Below, in pieces: positions 27,929 through 37,155 of a stretch of 64,000 bases of DNA. Every line of letters starts with the position of its first letter. Position 1 is the stretch's first letter. A program made the position numbers and the translations under genes. The DNA is from Micromonospora phaseoli (lineage in GTDB: Bacteria > Actinomycetota > Actinomycetes > Mycobacteriales > Micromonosporaceae). The stretch spans positions 186,001 to 250,000 of the forward strand of contig NZ_FNYV01000004.1 of the NCBI RefSeq assembly GCF_900109115.1, read 5' to 3'. Under the pieces are notes generated by a model. It saw nothing but the letters and a program-made list of their open reading frames with translations. It was not told where the DNA came from and ran no database searches.

Positions 27929-28249
27929 TCAGCGGTTCTGCCGCTGCTGACAGGGCACGCAGAATCGGGCGTGCGGCAGGATCTCCAGGCGCTCCCGCGG
28001 GATCGCCGTGCCGCACTTCTCGCAGCTGCCGTAGCTGCCGGTGCTCAGGCGCCGCAGCGCCCCGGAGATCTGGTCGAGGCTCTGCCGGGTGGCGGCGATC
28101 ATCGCCGCGTTGGTGTGCGCCTCCGCCGGATCGCCGGTGTCGGCCGTCAACTGGGTCAGTCGAGCCGTCTGAGCCTTGAACTCGTCGGTCAGCGTCACCT
28201 GGAGTTCGGTGAGCCACTGCTGGTCGTAGATGCCGGTACCGGTACTCAT
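27929..28249 (-). CDS. TraR/DksA-family zinc-finger protein
   Basis: A 106-residue protein of the TraR/DksA family, proposed to act on RNA polymerase. An N-terminal coiled-coil region (DEFKAQTARLTQLTA and following) precedes a four-Cys zinc finger CEKCGTAIPRERLEILPH and FCVPCQ (about residues 79-101). GSYGSCEKCGTAI is the family signature. ATG 28249 follows GAAGGGATCCGAG. An in-frame ATG at 28468 would add 73 Ala/Arg-rich residues that pass through a hairpin and is less likely. DksA's aspartate pair for RNAP is not evident. Confidence 0.87.
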   Translation of the reverse strand: MSTGTGIYDQQWLTELQVTLTDEFKAQTARLTQLTADTGDPAEAHTNAAMIAATRQSLDQISGALRRLSTGSYGSCEKCGTAIPRERLEILPHARFCVPCQQRQNR

Positions 28250-28573
28250 CTCGGATCCCTTCGGAAAAAGAAAAGGGCCGAAGCTATCCGCTTCGCCCCT
28301 GGCCGTCCCTGTTCGATGGACGGATTCCGGAGGGCTCCGGCCGGCGGGGCGCGGCTGGCCGTGACCGGCCCGCGCCAGGATCCGACCCGATCGGGTCGCC
28401 GCGGAGCCCGGGGCGGCCGACGTCGCGGTGGCGACGGCGGCGCGGGCGAGCAGCGCGGCGGTAGGCATCGAACAACCATAGGCGGGCACCCGCCGGAAAC
28501 CAACGGCAATCTGTCCGGGCCGGGGAATCCGGGACAGGTTCAATATCCCGGTCGAATGCGGGTAGGCCGACGC
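28250..28573. other. Intergenic region with dksA-like leader and flavoenzyme promoter
   Basis: 324 bp between divergent genes. The left end carries a terminator-like hairpin in the minus direction (described separately). The right end, near 28480-28560, is comparatively AT-rich and presumably holds the promoter for the flavoenzyme. The remainder is GC-rich and shows no gene I can support. Confidence 0.5.
28262..28300 (-). terminator. Terminator-like hairpin in the dksA-like 5' leader
   Basis: Read on the minus strand, AGGGGCGAAGC and GCTTCGGCCCT pair with one mismatch around a GGATA loop and are followed by TTTCTTTTTC. This is a textbook intrinsic terminator, yet it ends only about 13 bases before the start codon of the DksA-like gene it faces. 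It is best read as an attenuator or leader terminator. Confidence 0.75.
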
Positions 28574-29905
28574 ATGACCGACGCACTCGTGGTGGGGGCC
28601 GGGTTCTCCGGCCTCGCCGCCGCGCTGAGCCTCGTCCGGGCCGGCAGGCGGGTGCGGGTGCTGGAGGCCCGGGACCGGGTCGGTGGGCGGGCGTTGACCC
28701 GGTGGCTCGACGACGGCACCCAGCTCGATCTGGGCGCGCAGTGGATCGGCCCCGGTCAGGACCGGGTCAACGCCCTCGTACGGCGGTACGCGCTGGGCAC
28801 GTTTCCGTCCCCCGCGTACGGCGGCTCGACGGTGATCTGGGACGGTGCGCGGCGGGACGCGGCGCCGGAGCCGACGGCCCGGGTCGTCGAACTGCTGGAC
28901 GGCTACGCCGCACGGCTGGACCCGGCCGCGCCGTGGACCGCGCCGGAGGCGGTCCGTTGGGATCGGATCACCCTGGGCGGCTGGCTGGCGGCGACCGCGC
29001 CGGATCCGGTCACCGCCCGCTACCTCGGCCGGCTGCTCGCCGGTGGGCTGCTGGCCACCTCCGCGGACGAGGTGTCCGTCCTGCAGATGGCCTTCTACCT
29101 GCGTAGCGGCGGTGGGTCCGGTGCGCTGCTGCGAATGGCCGGCGGAGCGCAGCAGGATCGGATCGTCGGCGGACCGGCCGCCCTGGCCGAGGCGATGGCC
29201 GCCGCGCTCGGGCCGGACGTGGTCCGGCTGGCCGCGCCGGTGGTCGCGATCGAGCAGGACCGGGCGGCAGTGGTGGTGTACACCGACGCCGAACGCTTCG
29301 ACGCCGCGGCCGTGGTGGTCGCGGTGCCACCGACCCTGGCCGGTCGCATCCGGTACGCCCCGGCGCTGCCCGCGCTGCGCGACGGGCTGACCCAGCGGAT
29401 GCCGATGGGGTCGGCGTTCAAGGTGCACGCGGTCTACCCGGAGCCGTTCTGGCGGGCCGACGGCCGGTCCGGCGTGGCCACCTGCTCCGACGGGCCGGTC
29501 GTGGAGACCGTCGACAACAGCACGCCCACCTCGTCGCGCGGCGTGCTGACCGCGTTCAGCTACGGCGTGGAGGCGAACGCGCTGCGTGCCATGACGCCGC
29601 CGGCCCGCAGGGCGGCCCTGCTCGACGCGCTGACCGTGATCGTCGGCCCGGCCGCGCGGCATGCCGAGGAGGTCATCGAGTACGACTGGTCGGCCGATCC
29701 GTGGACCCGGGGCTGCTTCTGCGGCGCGCTGACCCCCGGCTCCTGGCGGCAGTACGGGCCGTGGCTGCGCCCGGCGGTGGGTCGAATCCACTGGGCCGGT
29801 ACGGAGACCGCGACCCGCTGGACCGGCTACCTCGACGGGGCGATCGAGGCGGGCGAACGCGCCGCCGCCGAGGTGTTGGGGAGACTACCCACCGGCGCAC
29901 CCTGA
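28574..29905 (+). CDS. Monoamine-oxidase-like FAD-dependent amine oxidoreductase
   Basis: A 443-residue flavoenzyme. N-terminal FAD motif ALVVGAGFSGLAAALSLVRA, then RVLEARDRVGGRALT (GGR motif) and LDLGAQWIGPGQDR. The C-terminus has HWAGTETATRWTGYLDGAIE, as in monoamine and polyamine oxidases. DPWTRGCFCGALTPGSW aligns with the MAO region holding the cysteinyl-FAD Cys, so covalent flavin is possible. ATG 28574. It probably oxidises a primary or polyamine; the substrate is not determinable. Confidence 0.9.
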   Translation: MTDALVVGAGFSGLAAALSLVRAGRRVRVLEARDRVGGRALTRWLDDGTQLDLGAQWIGPGQDRVNALVRRYALGTFPSPAYGGSTVIWDGARRDAAPEPTARVVELLDGYAARLDPAAPWTAPEAVRWDRITLGGWLAATAPDPVTARYLGRLLAGGLLATSADEVSVLQMAFYLRSGGGSGALLRMAGGAQQDRIVGGPAALAEAMAAALGPDVVRLAAPVVAIEQDRAAVVVYTDAERFDAAAVVVAVPPTLAGRIRYAPALPALRDGLTQRMPMGSAFKVHAVYPEPFWRADGRSGVATCSDGPVVETVDNSTPTSSRGVLTAFSYGVEANALRAMTPPARRAALLDALTVIVGPAARHAEEVIEYDWSADPWTRGCFCGALTPGSWRQYGPWLRPAVGRIHWAGTETATRWTGYLDGAIEAGERAAAEVLGRLPTGAP

Positions 29906-30065
29906 GAGCACCTGAAAAGGTTCTTACTGCCGCAGATCAGTATGAGAACGAATCAAAGCCACTAAAGTTCGGCGGAGGGCAAGCTGCACCGGCGCTGCGG
30001 CCACGTCGGGTCGGCCGCCGGTACCAGCCCCGTCAGCCGGGTGCGGACCGGTAGGAGGTGGTGCG

Positions 30066-30458
30066 GTGTCGGCTGCGGTAGGCGACTTCTTCGACGGTCT
30101 CGCCAGAGGCGGAGGGCGGATGCTGCGCCAGGTCTCCGGCAGCGTCCGCTTCGACCTGCATTACCCCGACCGGGTGGACCACTGGCTGGTCACCATCGAC
30201 AGGGGCCTGATCGAAGTGTCCCGCGGCGGCGCGGACGACGCGGACACCGTGATCTACACCGACGAGGCACTCTTCCTCCGGATGGCGCACGGCGACGTGA
30301 AGCCGCTGCCGGCCTGGCTGCGTAACGACTTCACCGCCGATGGCGAGTTCCGTTTCGTGATCATGCTGGAGCGACTGTTCGCGCCACCGCCCGGAGCCCG
30401 TCATCCTCGGACCGTCGCCAGCAACCGGAGATCGGCCACGGATGGGGAGCCACGGTGA
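30066..30458 (+). CDS. SCP2 sterol-carrier-like small protein
   Basis: A 130-residue protein with an SCP2-type domain: DGLARGGGRMLRQVSGSVRF, DHWLVTIDRGLIEVSRGG, TVIYTDEALFLRMAHGD and FRFVIMLERLFAPPPGARHP. GTG 30066 follows a GGAGGTGGTGCG ribosome-binding region. The next gene, a debranching-enzyme-like protein, overlaps by 4 bp (ATGA), so they are co-translated. In known cases such domains bind lipids or acyl groups; here the ligand is unknown. The preceding 160-bp gap holds an AT-rich promoter-like stretch. Confidence 0.75.
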   Translation: MSAAVGDFFDGLARGGGRMLRQVSGSVRFDLHYPDRVDHWLVTIDRGLIEVSRGGADDADTVIYTDEALFLRMAHGDVKPLPAWLRNDFTADGEFRFVIMLERLFAPPPGARHPRTVASNRRSATDGEPR

Positions 30459-32500
30459 AGAAGCTGGTCCGCATCCTCGACGGGAACATCTTCGCGCTCA
30501 GCGAGGACAACGGGGACATGGCCTTCAGCCTCAGGAATCCGAGTGGCTTCTTCGCCTTCGACACCCGCTTCCTGTCCACCTGGCGGCTGAGACTCGACGG
30601 CGAGCGGCTGCACCCGCTGGCCGTGCACGAGCCGAGCTGCAACCAGATCCGCTTCTTCCTGGTCCCCGGCAGTCCGACCCACTACGTGGACGCGAAGGTC
30701 TCGGTGATCCGCGACCGGTGGATCTCCGGCAGCGCCTTCATCGAACGCCTCACCCTGCTCAACCACACCGACGAGCCCGTCGACCATGTCCTGCGGATCG
30801 ACGCCGACAGCGACTTCGCCCCCGTCTACCAGGTGGTCTGGCCACGGGATTCGACCCTGCGGGGCTACCGGGAGGTGTCCGACGACTGCCTGCGGCTGGG
30901 CTACCGGAGGGACAAGTTCCACCGGGTCACCGACATCTCCACCAGCGAGCCGGCCGATCTCGACGAGCGGGGGCTGACCTTCCGGGTCCGGCTGGACCGG
31001 CAGGGAAAATGGGGCACGACGCTCCAGGTCAAGAGCATGGTGCTGCGCCCGGACGGGCAGGACGTGCGGAGCCGGTTACGGCATCCGCAGGGCCAGGCAA
31101 CGATGCAACTGCGCCATGACCTGGGGCAGTGGCTCGACGAAGCGCCCCGGTTGCACTGCGACTGGGAGCCGTTGACCATGACGTACCGGCGGGGACTGGT
31201 CGACCTCGCCGGTCTACGCTTCTCCCCGCTGGCACTGCCGCACGAGACCATGCTCGCGGCGGGGCTGCCCTGGTCGGCCACCATCATCGGCCGGGACAAC
31301 ATTCTCACCTGCTTCCAGACGCTGCCCTTCGTCCCCCGGATGGCGGCCACCACGCTGCGCCTGCTCGCCCTCGATCAGGGCACGGTGCTCGACGACTTCC
31401 GGGACGAGGAACCCGGCAAGATGCTCAACGAGTTCCGGTACGGCGAGATGGCCGCCTTCGAGGAGCGACCCCAGTCGCCGTACTTCGGCGGGGCGGACGT
31501 GACACCGCTGTTCCTGGTGTTGCTCGACGAGTACGAACGCTGGACCGGCGACGCCGCACTGGTCCGCGACCTGGAGGAGGCGAGCCGCGCGGCGCTGCAC
31601 TGGATCGACGAGTACGGCGACCTGCGCGGCGATGGCTACCTCTGGTACCAGCCGCGCAACGAGCGCAGTGGGGCGCAGAACCACGGCTGGAAGGACTCAC
31701 CGGAGGCGATCTGCTACCGCGACGGCCGGCTGCCCGGGCTGCCGCGCGCCACCTGCGAGTTGCAGGGCTACGCGTACGACGCCAAGCTGCGCGGCGCCCG
31801 GTTGGCCCGCCAGTTCTGGGGCGACCCGGCGTACGCCGACCGGTTGGAGCGCGAGGCGGCGCAGCTCAAGGAGCGGTTCAACCGGGACTTCTGGATCGAC
31901 GGCAGCGAATACTACGCACTGGCGCTCGGCCCCGACGGTGACCAGGTGGACGCGCTGGCGTCGAACATGGGCCACCTGTTGTGGAGCGGGATCGTGGACG
32001 AGTCACGGGCCGCGGCGGTCGCCGCCCATCTGCTCGGGCCGCGGCTCTTCTCCGGCTGGGGGGTGCGGACGCTGGCGACCGGCCAGGTCCGCTACAACCC
32101 GCTCGGCTACCACGTGGGCACCGTGTGGCCGTTCGACAACTCGCTGATCGCCCTCGGACTGCGGCGGTACGGCTTCGTCAAGGAGGCGGGGATCATCGCC
32201 GAGGCCCTCATCGGGGCGGCCCCGCACTTTGCCGGCCGGATGCCGGAGGCCTTCGCCGGCTACGACCGGGACCTGACCCGCTACCCCGTGCCGTACCCGG
32301 CGGCGAACAGCCCGCAGGCGGCCGCGACCGGCGCCACCTTCCTGCTGCTGCGGACCCTGCTCGGCATGGAGCCCTACGGCGAGCATCTGGTGGTGCAACC
32401 GGCGATCCCGCCGCGCTTCGGCCGGATCGAACTGCTCGACATCCCGGGCCGCTGGGGCCGCAAGGACGCGATCGGCAACGCCCGGGCCGCAACACCCTGA
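30455..32500 (+). CDS. Glycogen-debranching-enzyme-like (amylo-alpha-1,6-glucosidase) protein
   Basis: A 681-residue protein. The N-terminal domain (residues about 1-200) is the glycogen debranching GDE_N_bis type: LDGNIFALSEDNGDMAFSLR and GFFAFDTRFLSTWRL. The C-terminal part is an (alpha/alpha)6 toroid: TPLFLVLLDEYERWTGDAAL, NHGWKDSPEAI and FDNSLIALGLRRYG. No signal peptide. The proteins of this group cleave alpha-glucosides but the real substrate is rarely tested. It is coupled to the SCP2-like gene. The fold is clear; the activity is inferred. Confidence 0.85.
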   Translation: MKKLVRILDGNIFALSEDNGDMAFSLRNPSGFFAFDTRFLSTWRLRLDGERLHPLAVHEPSCNQIRFFLVPGSPTHYVDAKVSVIRDRWISGSAFIERLTLLNHTDEPVDHVLRIDADSDFAPVYQVVWPRDSTLRGYREVSDDCLRLGYRRDKFHRVTDISTSEPADLDERGLTFRVRLDRQGKWGTTLQVKSMVLRPDGQDVRSRLRHPQGQATMQLRHDLGQWLDEAPRLHCDWEPLTMTYRRGLVDLAGLRFSPLALPHETMLAAGLPWSATIIGRDNILTCFQTLPFVPRMAATTLRLLALDQGTVLDDFRDEEPGKMLNEFRYGEMAAFEERPQSPYFGGADVTPLFLVLLDEYERWTGDAALVRDLEEASRAALHWIDEYGDLRGDGYLWYQPRNERSGAQNHGWKDSPEAICYRDGRLPGLPRATCELQGYAYDAKLRGARLARQFWGDPAYADRLEREAAQLKERFNRDFWIDGSEYYALALGPDGDQVDALASNMGHLLWSGIVDESRAAAVAAHLLGPRLFSGWGVRTLATGQVRYNPLGYHVGTVWPFDNSLIALGLRRYGFVKEAGIIAEALIGAAPHFAGRMPEAFAGYDRDLTRYPVPYPAANSPQAAATGATFLLLRTLLGMEPYGEHLVVQPAIPPRFGRIELLDIPGRWGRKDAIGNARAATP

Positions 32501-32516
32501 TCATATGCCAGCCCTT

Positions 32517-32528
32517 GCTTATATAAGC
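32517..32528. promoter_or_regulatory. Palindromic operator candidate for the ArsR-type regulator
   Basis: GCTTATATAAGC is a perfect 12-bp palindrome, markedly AT-rich for this genome, 22 bp before the start of the ArsR gene. ArsR/SdpR regulators bind short inverted repeats in their own promoters, so autoregulation is likely (inference). Confidence 0.65.
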
Positions 32529-32549
32529 TGCTGCTGACATAATCGGCGT

Positions 32550-32888
32550 GTGCATGCCTTCGACGTGCTCGGCGACCCGGTCCGGCGGCGGATCTTGGAG
32601 CTGCTCGCCGACGGTGAGCTGACCTCGGGCGGCATCAGCGACGTGATCCGGGCCGAGTTCGGCATCTCGCAGCCCGCCGTCTCCCAACACCTGAAGGTGC
32701 TGCGGGACAACGGCTTCGCCACCGTCCGGCCGGCGGGGACGCGCCGGCTCTACGCCGTGGACCCGCGCCCGCTACGGGAGGTCGACCAGTGGCTCGACGG
32801 CTTCCGCAGGTTCTGGACACCACCGCTGCACGCTCTCGCCACCGAGCTCGCCCGAGGCAAGCGCGAACGACGCGACCAGGCACAGTGA
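32550..32888 (+). CDS. ArsR-family transcriptional repressor (SdpR-like)
   Basis: A 112-residue winged-helix protein: AFDVLGDPVRRRILELLADG, FGISQPAVSQHLKVLRDNGF (recognition helix) and VRPAGTRRLYAVDPRPLREV. No metal-binding Cys pair, so it is a non-metal ArsR of the type that pairs with SRPBCC/AHSA1 proteins. GTG 32550 is used. The downstream SRPBCC gene starts 21 bp later, forming the usual two-gene unit. Confidence 0.92.
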   Translation: MHAFDVLGDPVRRRILELLADGELTSGGISDVIRAEFGISQPAVSQHLKVLRDNGFATVRPAGTRRLYAVDPRPLREVDQWLDGFRRFWTPPLHALATELARGKRERRDQAQ

Positions 32889-32908
32889 TCGAGAAACAGG
32901 AGACCGCC

Positions 32909-33550
32909 ATGATCGATGCCACCGCCCAGATCAGCGCCGTTGCGCGCCAGCTCGGCAGCCGTACGCTGGCTGCGGGTGAGGCGCGGGTGATGACCATCAG
33001 CCAGACCTACGACGCGCCCCTGGACGACATCTGGGACGCCTGCACCAACCCCGAGCGGCTGCCCCGGTGGTTCTCACCCGTCTCCGGTGAGCTGAGACTG
33101 CACGGCCGTTACCAGGTGGAGGGCAACGCGAGCGGCACCGTCGAGCGGTGCGACCCACCGAAGTCGTTCGCCGCCACCTGGGAGTTCGGCGGCGAGATCA
33201 GCTGGATCGAGGTCCGCCTGGACCCGACCGACGACGGGCGCACCCGGTTCCAGTTGGAGCACGTGGCCCACGTCAACGACGACTTCTGGCGCCAGTTCGG
33301 TCCCGGCGCTGCCGGCGTCGGCTGGGACGTGACGCTGCTCGGCCTCGCCGCCGAACTGGCCGGCGAGGGCGGCGGGGTCCCGCCCGAGCAGAATCCCGAC
33401 TGGATGGGCTCCGAGAGCAGTCGTCAGTTCATGGCGGCCAGCAGCGAGCGATGGTACGAGGTGAACCTCGCCGCCGGCACCAGCGCCGACGAGGCCCGCG
33501 CCGCCGCCGACCGGACGACGGCCTTCTACACCGCCGCACCGCAGGGCTGA
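32909..33550 (+). CDS. SRPBCC/AHSA1 domain protein
   Basis: A 213-residue lipid-cavity (START-like) protein: TISQTYDAPLDDIWDACTNP, RLPRWFSPVSGELRLHGRYQ and FAATWEFGGEISWIEVRLDP. The family binds hydrophobic ligands; its partner ArsR gene immediately precedes it, as in many actinobacterial operons. ATG 32909 has an AGGAGA ribosome-binding site. Function unresolved; the ligand for the pair cannot be named. Confidence 0.85.
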   Translation: MIDATAQISAVARQLGSRTLAAGEARVMTISQTYDAPLDDIWDACTNPERLPRWFSPVSGELRLHGRYQVEGNASGTVERCDPPKSFAATWEFGGEISWIEVRLDPTDDGRTRFQLEHVAHVNDDFWRQFGPGAAGVGWDVTLLGLAAELAGEGGGVPPEQNPDWMGSESSRQFMAASSERWYEVNLAAGTSADEARAAADRTTAFYTAAPQG

Positions 33551-33608
33551 TCCCGCGCCGCCACGTCGACCGGCGGCGCTGGGCGTCCGCCGGGTAACGT
33601 GCTGGCGC

Positions 33609-34121
33609 ATGACCGGCGTGGCGCACTCACACTGCTCGTACTGCGGCTCGGCCTATCCGGCGGAGGCCACCTGGCCTCGCGCCTGCCCGACCTGCGGCGG
33701 CACGGTCTGGCGCAACCCGCTGCCGGTGGCGGTGGCGGTGGCGCCGGTGCGGACGGCCACCGGCCTCGGCGTGGTCGTGGTCCGGCGGGACATCGAGCCG
33801 GCGCGCGGGCTGCTCGCGCTGCCCGGCGGCTTCATCGAGTACGGCGAGGAGTGGCGGGACGCGCTGGTCCGCGAGCTGCGCGAGGAGACCGGGCTGCACG
33901 CCGATGCGGCCGGAGCCGAACTGATCGCGGTGCACAGCGCGCCGGCTGGCGGCACCATAATGATCTTCGGAATGCTACCGGTACGCCCGGCAGACGAGCT
34001 GCCGCCGTCGGCGCCGACGGCGGAGGCCACCGAATGGCTGGTGCTGACCGAGCCGACCGAGCTGGCGTTCTCCACCCACACCCAGGTACTGGACGACTTC
34101 TTCGCCCGCCAGCGGGACTGA
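33609..34121 (+). CDS. NUDIX hydrolase with N-terminal zinc ribbon
   Basis: A 170-residue protein. The N-terminus has a four-Cys ribbon CSYCGSAYP and CPTCGGTVW. The NUDIX box is complete: GGFIEYGEEWRDALVRELRE, then ETGL. It hydrolyses a nucleoside diphosphate linked to another moiety; zinc-ribbon NUDIX proteins include NudC-like NADH pyrophosphatases, but the NudC SQPWPFPxS motif is not seen. ATG 33609. Confidence 0.9.
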   Translation: MTGVAHSHCSYCGSAYPAEATWPRACPTCGGTVWRNPLPVAVAVAPVRTATGLGVVVVRRDIEPARGLLALPGGFIEYGEEWRDALVRELREETGLHADAAGAELIAVHSAPAGGTIMIFGMLPVRPADELPPSAPTAEATEWLVLTEPTELAFSTHTQVLDDFFARQRD

Positions 34122-34306
34122 GCGGGTCAGCCGGGTCCAGCTCCACCGGCCGCCCCTTCCGGTCCGTGCGATCCGTCCGGCAGGCGTGTCCGGCCTCGGG
34201 CCGGGTAGACGGGTACGCCGGAGCCGGGCCGGCGGCGGGCACGAGGCGGTCGCGGCGGTCTGGCGGGCGGGCCGGTGCCGGCGAGCAGACACCTTTCGGG
34301 GGGCCG

Positions 34307-36553
34307 ATGACCAGTGGGCCGGGGACGTCGGACGACGTCGTGGAGTTGCGGGTGCACGGCGTGTCCGGCGCCGGAGCGGAGCAGATCCTGGACCGCCCGC
34401 ACAGCCACCAGGTCGCCGGTGACCGCAACGGCGGGTTCTACCGCCCACGTCCCGGCTACCCGGACACCCAAGGCCCGAGCGGTGTGACCATGGAGGCGTA
34501 CCGGTGGAGTGACCTGCCCTCCGGCACCATCTCCCGCACCTTGTCCCTGGTCTTTCTGCTCCCCTTCATGCTCTGCAACGTGGCGATCTGGATGCGCCCG
34601 CCATATCGGGGCACCGCCGGTGCGGGGCTCAAGGCGGTGTGTCGGCTGCTCGCCCTCACCCTGACCATGCTGTACGTCCTCGCGGCAATGGGCGTGTCAC
34701 TCGATCTGATCGCCTGGCGGTGTCTGCCCAATCCGCACTGCCTGGCCGGCCGCCCATACCTGTCCTGGCTCGGTGACCGCCCCACCGGTCTGACCCTGGC
34801 GGTGTTCGCGCTGCTGCCAGCCGCCGCGCTCGGCCTACTCTGGCGCCTCGCCGCTCGGCCGGCCCACAACTTCGCCGCCTTTCGCACGCCCACCACCACC
34901 TCGGGCGCGCACCAGCTCAGCGCGGTCGGCCAGTGGGATGGTGCACCGACGGTGAGCCGCCTGTGCGCGCTGCACGTCGCCGCCGGCTTCGCCACGCTCA
35001 GTCTCGGACTGCTCATCGCCCGGATCGTCTCGGGCCCGTCGACCGTCAGCGTCGCGCTGGCCGCGTTCGCCGCACTGGTGCTGATCGCCTGTACGGCCCT
35101 GCTCTGCGCGCACCCGTTGATCGACACGCCGGCGCCCCATCCACTGGTGGACCGGCTGGCGGGCGGGCTGCGCAGCACCGCCGTCGCGCTCACCCCACTG
35201 GTGCTGGCCGCCGTGACCCTCGACCCCACGCCCTGGCGGGTACGTGACGGACTGCCCGGCTACGCCATGCTGGTCGGCCTGATCATCCTCGTCCAGGCGG
35301 TGCTGCTGGTCGTACTCGGTACGGTGGCGCTGGCCAGCCGCAGCCGGCGCCGCACCGGCACCGGCACCGGCTCGTTGCGGGGGCTTGGTGCCCCGGTCAT
35401 CGCCGCCGCCGCCACCGGGCTGGCGGTCGCGATCTCCGCCGACCTCGTGTACAAGGTCGCCGACCTGCTCAACCGGCGCGCCGCCGCCGACTCGGAGTCG
35501 GAGATCGGCCCCCCGCTGGGCTACAAGTGGGCCATCTTCGTCTTCCTCGTGGCCGCCGCCTGCACACTGGCAGCGGCGGTCGTCGTCACCCTGGCCACCC
35601 GCCCCGGGCGGATCCGAATCGCACGCGCCATCGTGGCGCGCGACCACCCCGACGCTCCGCCACAGGCCCAGTACCGGTTGCGCCAGGTCGAGCGGATGAT
35701 CGCCCGAGCCCGGCTCACCGAACGCGTGGAGGTGGTCGCCGTGGTGTACGGCTGCGTCGTCGGCGCGGGCATGCCCACCAGCCTGCTCGGAATGCTTCGG
35801 CTGGCACCGCCGACGGTGGTCGAACGATTGACCGGGATACCGGCGGCGGCGACCGTGTTCGGCCTCCAGGTGGGCAGCCTGCTCATCTCGGCGGTGGTAC
35901 TCGCCCTGCTCGTCGGCGGCATCTTCGCCTACCGCACGGCGGCGTTCCGCCGGCACGTCGGCATCCTCTGGGACCTGGGCACCTTCTGGCCACGGGCCGC
36001 CCACCCCTTCGCGCCGCCCTGTTATGCCGAGCGGGCGGTACCGGAGCTGAGCCGGCGCATCGTCCACCTCACCGAGCAGGGTCACGGGGTACTCCTGACC
36101 GGGCACAGCCACGGCTCGGTGCTGCTCGCCGCCACCGTGCTCCAGCTGCCACCCGAGGTGTGCGGTCGACTGGCCCTGCTGACGTACGGCTCACCGCTGC
36201 GCCGGCTCTACGCGCGGCTCTTCCCGGCGTTCATCGACGAGAAGGTGCTGCGCGAGGTCGGCGAGCGGGTCAACTGGCGGTGGCTGAACCTGTGGCGCGA
36301 CACCGACCCGATCGGCGGCTGGGTCTTCTCACCACACCGAGCGGGCCGGCGGCCGGCGACGCCCGATCCGGCTCTCACCGTCGACCGCCGGCTGCGCGAC
36401 CCGTGGGACGTCGTGCCCCCACCGGGAGACAGCGTCCCGCCCGAGATCGTCGGGCACTGGCCCGGCGAGTCCGATCCTCGGTTCGAGGCCGCGGTAGCTG
36501 ATCTGGCCGGCCGGCTGCGCGACAGGCCGCCGGAACCGGGCGGTCCCGGGTGA
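34307..36553 (+). CDS. Multi-pass membrane protein with split alpha/beta-hydrolase motifs
   Basis: A 748-residue protein I cannot assign to a named family. It begins [20 protein letters not shown], where RVHGVSG resembles the first strand and oxyanion HG of a hydrolase. Residues about 75-590 contain around nine to ten hydrophobic segments (such as [20 protein letters not shown]). Near residue 600 comes [17 protein letters not shown], a GxSxG nucleophile elbow, then [20 protein letters not shown] and [14 protein letters not shown] (Asp-containing). The ATG at 34307 is used; no signal peptide. Hydrolase activity at the membrane is inferred. Confidence 0.7.
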   Translation: MTSGPGTSDDVVELRVHGVSGAGAEQILDRPHSHQVAGDRNGGFYRPRPGYPDTQGPSGVTMEAYRWSDLPSGTISRTLSLVFLLPFMLCNVAIWMRPPYRGTAGAGLKAVCRLLALTLTMLYVLAAMGVSLDLIAWRCLPNPHCLAGRPYLSWLGDRPTGLTLAVFALLPAAALGLLWRLAARPAHNFAAFRTPTTTSGAHQLSAVGQWDGAPTVSRLCALHVAAGFATLSLGLLIARIVSGPSTVSVALAAFAALVLIACTALLCAHPLIDTPAPHPLVDRLAGGLRSTAVALTPLVLAAVTLDPTPWRVRDGLPGYAMLVGLIILVQAVLLVVLGTVALASRSRRRTGTGTGSLRGLGAPVIAAAATGLAVAISADLVYKVADLLNRRAAADSESEIGPPLGYKWAIFVFLVAAACTLAAAVVVTLATRPGRIRIARAIVARDHPDAPPQAQYRLRQVERMIARARLTERVEVVAVVYGCVVGAGMPTSLLGMLRLAPPTVVERLTGIPAAATVFGLQVGSLLISAVVLALLVGGIFAYRTAAFRRHVGILWDLGTFWPRAAHPFAPPCYAERAVPELSRRIVHLTEQGHGVLLTGHSHGSVLLAATVLQLPPEVCGRLALLTYGSPLRRLYARLFPAFIDEKVLREVGERVNWRWLNLWRDTDPIGGWVFSPHRAGRRPATPDPALTVDRRLRDPWDVVPPPGDSVPPEIVGHWPGESDPRFEAAVADLAGRLRDRPPEPGGPG

Positions 36554-36593
36554 GCCTGTCCCGCCCGCAGCGGCACGGGATATCCTTCGCCGG

Positions 36594-37085
36594 ATGGGCA
36601 CCTCCCGCGACGCCGAGCGGACACTGATCGCCTCGAACCGCAAGGCCCGCCACGACTACACGGTCCTCAAGACCTACGAGGCGGGGATCGTGCTGGCCGG
36701 CACCGAGGTCAAGTCGCTGCGCGAGGGCCGGGTCTCGCTGGTGGACGCCTTCGCCCAGGAACGCGACGGGGAGATCATGCTGTACGGGCTGCACATCGCG
36801 GAGTACGGCTACGGCACCTGGACCAACCACGCGCCCCGGCGTACCCGCAAGCTGCTGCTTCGCCGGGTGGAGATCGCCCGCATCCTGGCGCAGACCCGCG
36901 AGGGCGGCATCACCCTGGTGCCGTTGTCGATGTACTTCTCCGGCGGCTGGGCGAAGCTCGAACTTGGCCTGGCCAGGGGCCGCCGGTCGTATGACAAACG
37001 GCAGGCGCTCGCCGAACGCGACGCCAACCGGGAAATCGCCCGCGAGCTGGGCCGCCGGCTCAAGGGACGGTACGGGCGCGGCTGA
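36594..37085 (+). CDS. smpB: SsrA-binding protein SmpB
   Basis: The trans-translation factor that binds tmRNA, 163 residues. [40 protein letters not shown] and [20 protein letters not shown] are the conserved SmpB blocks, and the basic C-terminal tail ends [14 protein letters not shown] 36594. The ssrA gene itself is not recognised near by. Confidence 0.95.
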   Translation: MGTSRDAERTLIASNRKARHDYTVLKTYEAGIVLAGTEVKSLREGRVSLVDAFAQERDGEIMLYGLHIAEYGYGTWTNHAPRRTRKLLLRRVEIARILAQTREGGITLVPLSMYFSGGWAKLELGLARGRRSYDKRQALAERDANREIARELGRRLKGRYGRG

Positions 37086-37155
37086 GCCGGCCGCCGGGCG
37101 GGCGGGTGGGAGCGGATCGCCGGGCAGGTGATGGCCTCGGGCGGCACCGAAGGCC

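Noticed and set aside
37086..37155. ssrA (tmRNA) next to smpB
   Set aside because: Only 70 bp separate smpB from the convergent membrane protein gene, too short for tmRNA, and no Ala-tRNA-like ends were seen.
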